From Monoraphidium neglectum (lineage: Eukaryota > Chlorophyta > Chlorophyceae > Sphaeropleales > Selenastraceae): a stretch of 10,235 nt of DNA. Below the pieces are notes generated by a model. The model was not told where the DNA came from and made no database searches. It saw only the letters and a program-made list of their open reading frames with translations. The DNA is taken from the NCBI RefSeq assembly GCF_000611645.1, contig NW_014011469.1:1-10235 (forward strand), written 5' to 3'. Position numbers and translations under genes: made by a program. Below, piece after piece: positions 8,360 to 10,235 of this stretch; position 1 is the stretch's first letter; every line of letters starts with the position of its first letter.

Positions 8360-8386
8360 ACAGTGCCGTTTGAATTTTGGCACTGT
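8360..8386. repeat. Inverted repeat, 8-bp arms, 11-nt loop
   Basis: ACAGTGCC and GGCACTGT are perfect reverse complements around an AT-rich loop (GTTTGAATTTT). It sits 26 nt beyond the TGTAA and about 140 bp before the hydA start, so it could be a 3'-end structure or a symmetrical protein-binding site. A smaller GTGAC/GTCAC pair overlaps its right flank. Confidence 0.6.
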
Positions 8387-8508
8387 GACGACGAGTCACT
8401 GGACTTGCACTGGAGTTAAGCAACGGCGCCGCCCTTGGCGGCCTCAGACCCAGCTTTGATCGCCTGAACAAAACTATCACATTCGTATCACAGTCCATTA
8501 CAGCGTGC

Positions 8509-8517
8509 GTACAGTAC
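8509..8517. promoter_or_regulatory. Paired GTAC cores upstream of hydA (possible CRR1-type sites)
   Basis: GTAC occurs at 8509-8512 and 8514-8517, 11-19 bp before the chosen hydA start, with another at 8348-8351. In Chlamydomonas, GTAC is the core bound by the SBP-domain regulator CRR1, which drives copper-deficiency and hypoxia genes including HYDA1. GTAC is short and expected by chance about once in 256 bp, and this pair may lie in the 5' UTR, so the link is suggestive only. Confidence 0.3.
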
Positions 8518-8527
8518 CCCAGCAGAC

Positions 8528-10235
8528 ATGCAGCGCGCCATCACCCGACAGGCATGTGCTCAGAAGGCCACGCGGACCTACAGCCGTGGCTCCCGCTCAA
8601 TGGTGCCTGCTTTGTGCCAGCTTGCAAGGGGTAAGCAAAGGGCCGTCGTAGATCAGCTGGTTCCGATGGCTTTTGCGAGACCTCGTTTCTTCTATACCTA
8701 CGGCTTTCTCACTGCCCTATTTTTGGAATTCTTGCCCGTGTATAGCTCGTACGGTGCCGAGGCAGGCGAGGCTTGTCATTGCGGCGATGGGCCCCGCCAG
8801 CGCGACGCCCGCTGCGCCCGCTGCTGGCGAGGACGCATCCAAGCTGTCCCATGTGCAGCAGGTTCAGAACGAACTGGGTGAGTAAATGCAGAGACACCAT
8901 GTTGGTGCATGCGTGCTCAGGACTGCGCGCCCGGGCTTCTGTATGCAGTGTGCATGACCGCGCCCACCCCTCTTTCTCATCACGCAGTGGTGCGTTGCGC
9001 GCAGCCCATGCTGCATTTCCGCCCAACCCCCAGCCGCAATCCCCTTGGATTCAACTCAGCATTGTATCCGCCCCTGACGCTTTGCATCCCAAATGTGCAC
9101 AGGCAAGCAGCAGGGCCGCAAGCTCATGGTGGCGCAGACCGCCCCCGCGGTGCGCGTTGCCATCGCCGAGACCCTGGGCCTGCCCCCGGGTGCCGTCAAG
9201 CCCGGGCAGCTTGTCACAGGCCTCAAGATGCTGGGCTTTGACTACGTGTTTGGTGAGCAACATCGGCAGGAAAGTCGGGGCGAGGATTGTTATGGTCAAG
9301 TGGCAGTCCAAACATATACTGCGCGCCGCTGGCGCCAGCAATACCACAAACCGCTGGATGGTGACTTGTTTGTATAGGCAATGCCTGGGTTGCCACCCTT
9401 GAACCTCACTGCCGCTATCTATCGCGTCAACCTCAGACACCCTATTTGGCGCCGACCTGACCATTGTGGAGGAGGGCACCGAGCTGCTGCACCGCCTGGT
9501 GCGCCGGGAGGGCTGGCAGCACGGGCCTGCCCGCAGTGGCTTCATGATGCAGGTGTCGCGCATGCCGGTGTTTGCGCGCGTTTCAGCAGCTCGGTTCAGG
9601 GCCCATGCATGTCTGCGGGGGCTCTCCAGCACTCCATCACATCCCTGTCACGCCCTTGCGACCTGCACTCGAACGCACTCCCACAGGAGGCCAAGGCGGC
9701 GGAGGCCGCGGGCAAGCTCACGCCCGCCGAGGACGGCCACGCGGTGAGCTCCATCCTGCCTATGTTCACGTCCTGCTGCCCCGGATGGGTGTCCATGGTC
9801 GAGAAGTCCAACCCAGAGCTCATCCCCTACCTATCAAGGTAGGGGGCAGGCACGTTCGCTGGGTGCAAGGGGGGGATTGTTGAGTACGCAGGCGTTCCAA
9901 CGTGCCTCACCAGGCAGGTTCAGCAAACGCGTCTTAGCAAGCCTGAAGGGGTTACTTGAAGCGAGGTGAGGGGGTCGCCTGCTGCTACTGCTGGGTTGCT
10001 GCTCCCGCCAGCCACCTGCTCCCCTCTGACCGGGTCCCGCTGTCCCCCCGCTTCGACCTCTCCGAACCCCTCGACAGCTGCAAGAGCCCCCAGGTGAGGT
10101 TCCAGCTGCCGGCCACTGTGCACATGTCTGGCTGTGCGCGATCATCCATCCCTGCCCTCAAGTACCTGCCTCCTCCCGTCCTGACGTTTGCACCCCTCCT
10201 TTTGGAATCCCTGCCTCTCAACCCCTCTCTTCATC
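8528..10235 (+). CDS. hydA: [FeFe]-hydrogenase HydA, algal chloroplast type (3' partial)
   Basis: HydA reduces protons to H2 with electrons from photosynthetic ferredoxin in the anoxic chloroplast. Exons: 8528-8630, 8746-8877, 9103-9252, 9437-9498, 9687-9838 and 10078-10093; phases 1, 1, 1, 0, 2, 0 all agree, giving 205 residues before the window ends. Residues 1-47 are Arg/Ser/Ala-rich and transit-peptide-like, with likely cleavage near VIA|A. Then LSHVQQ (68-73), VAQTAPAVRVAIAETLGL (88-105), LGFDYVFDTLFGADLTI (122-138), EEGTELLHRL (140-149) and the L1 active-site loop MFTSCCPGW (175-183). By family comparison, C179 is the proton-transfer Cys and C180 a [4Fe-4S] ligand of the H-cluster. LIPYLSSCKSPQ follows (194-205). 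The remaining H-cluster motifs lie beyond the window. No F-cluster ferredoxin domain precedes the H-domain, as in Chlamydomonas HYDA1/2. The start at 8528 was preferred over ATG 8673, which gives a less transit-like leader. Exon 4 could instead end at 9552, adding 18 residues. Confidence 0.93.
8631..8745 (+). other. hydA intron 1
   Basis: GTAAGC to GTATAG, 115 nt, phase 1. Without it the frame from 8528 runs into a stop near 8881 in the wrong frame for HydA. Removing it joins the transit-like leader to RTVPRQARLVIAAM. Confidence 0.65.
8878..9102 (+). other. hydA intron 2
   Basis: GTGAGT to GTGCACAG, 225 nt, phase 1. It joins SHVQQVQNELG to KQQGRKLMVAQTAPAV, continuous with the family. Confidence 0.88.
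9253..9436 (+). other. hydA intron 3
   Basis: GTGAGC to CCTCAG, 184 nt, phase 1. It rebuilds LGFDYVF-DTLFGADLTI; the split Asp codon restores the conserved VFDT motif exactly. Confidence 0.92.
9499..9686 (+). other. hydA intron 4 (donor position uncertain)
   Basis: The preferred donor is GTGCGC at 9499 and the acceptor CCCACAG ends at 9686; 188 nt, phase 0. A second phase-0 donor, GTGTCG at 9553, would shorten the intron to 134 nt. The first gives a linker between HRL and LPMF closer in length to Chlamydomonas HydA. Confidence 0.7.
9839..10077 (+). other. hydA intron 5
   Basis: GTAGGG to TCGACAG, 239 nt, phase 2. It splits a Ser codon (AG|C) and rebuilds LIPYLSSCKSPQ, matching the algal HydA sequence after the TSCCPGW loop. 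Confidence 0.88.
10078..10093 (+). other. 16-nt hydA micro-exon
   Basis: The segment is flanked by ACAG and GTGAGG. It supplies the last base of a Ser codon and five codons, CKSPQ, of the conserved SSCKSPQ segment. Upstream sequence is open in frame but reads FDLSEPLD, which does not match the family, so a short exon is preferred. Confidence 0.8.

Larger units (their letters stand above)
8105..8527. other. Intergenic region: 3' UTR of RPA34-like gene and hydA promoter
   Basis: The genes on either side run in the same direction. The left part is the 3' UTR of the RPA34-like gene, with a short (CTG)n stretch near 8164-8180 and TGTAA at 8330. The right part, under 200 bp, should hold the hydA promoter and 5' UTR: an 8-bp-arm inverted repeat at 8360-8386 and GTAC cores at 8348, 8509 and 8514. 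No clear TATA box is visible. Confidence 0.6.

Noticed and set aside
8746..8881. Cys-rich reading (EACHCGDGPRQRDARCARC) that looks like an iron-sulfur F-cluster domain before HydA
   Set aside because: It is in the frame of unspliced exon 1, ends at a stop near 8881 and is out of frame with the HydA core. The in-frame reading is RTVPRQARLVIAAMGPASA, a transit-peptide end.

Overview
The window reads as nuclear DNA of a GC-rich green alga (Chlorophyta, most likely Chlorophyceae). Four things point there. The right-hand gene encodes a short algal-type [FeFe]-hydrogenase (HydA) with a plastid transit-like N-terminus. Genes are split by short GT-AG introns (115-347 nt). TGTAA, the usual green-algal poly(A) signal, lies downstream of two stop codons. 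Coding DNA is GC-rich with several CAG/GCA repeat tracts. Species cannot be fixed from this sequence. All exon models below were built by hand from reading frame, GT-AG sites, phase agreement and protein-family match; no transcript data were available.

Layout, left to right. (1) 2-229 (+): the 3' end of an unrecognised gene with a 12-residue poly-Gln tail, then its 3' UTR with TGTAA at 362. (2) 230-1059: a convergent intergenic region with a 55-nt perfectly alternating purine/pyrimidine tract. (3) 3812-1060 (-): a three-exon gene for a predicted type II membrane glycosyltransferase of the GT61 (DUF563) type, about 701 aa. (4) 3813-6070: a 2.26-kb divergent intergenic region, visibly less GC-rich than the genes, holding a near-perfect 21-bp palindrome, a (AGC)12 tract and paired CACGTG boxes; no gene could be supported. 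(5) 6071-8104 (+): a five-exon gene, about 426 aa, with a Lys-rich head, poly-Ala and poly-Gln tracts and a central segment resembling the RNA polymerase I subunit A34 (RPA34/CD3EAP) family; this identification is tentative. (6) 8105-8527: its 3' UTR plus the short promoter region of the next gene, with three GTAC cores. (7) 8528 to beyond the window end (+): the 5' part of hydA, six exons in the window including a 16-nt micro-exon.

The genes do not form an operon and no shared pathway is evident. HydA is a chloroplast enzyme that takes electrons from photosynthetic ferredoxin to make H2 in anoxia. The GT61-like protein should act in the Golgi, and the RPA34-like protein, if correct, in the nucleolus. 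The best-supported call is hydA; the points most worth checking are its micro-exon, its alternative donor just before the active-site loop, and the CAG tract beside a splice acceptor in the RPA34-like gene.
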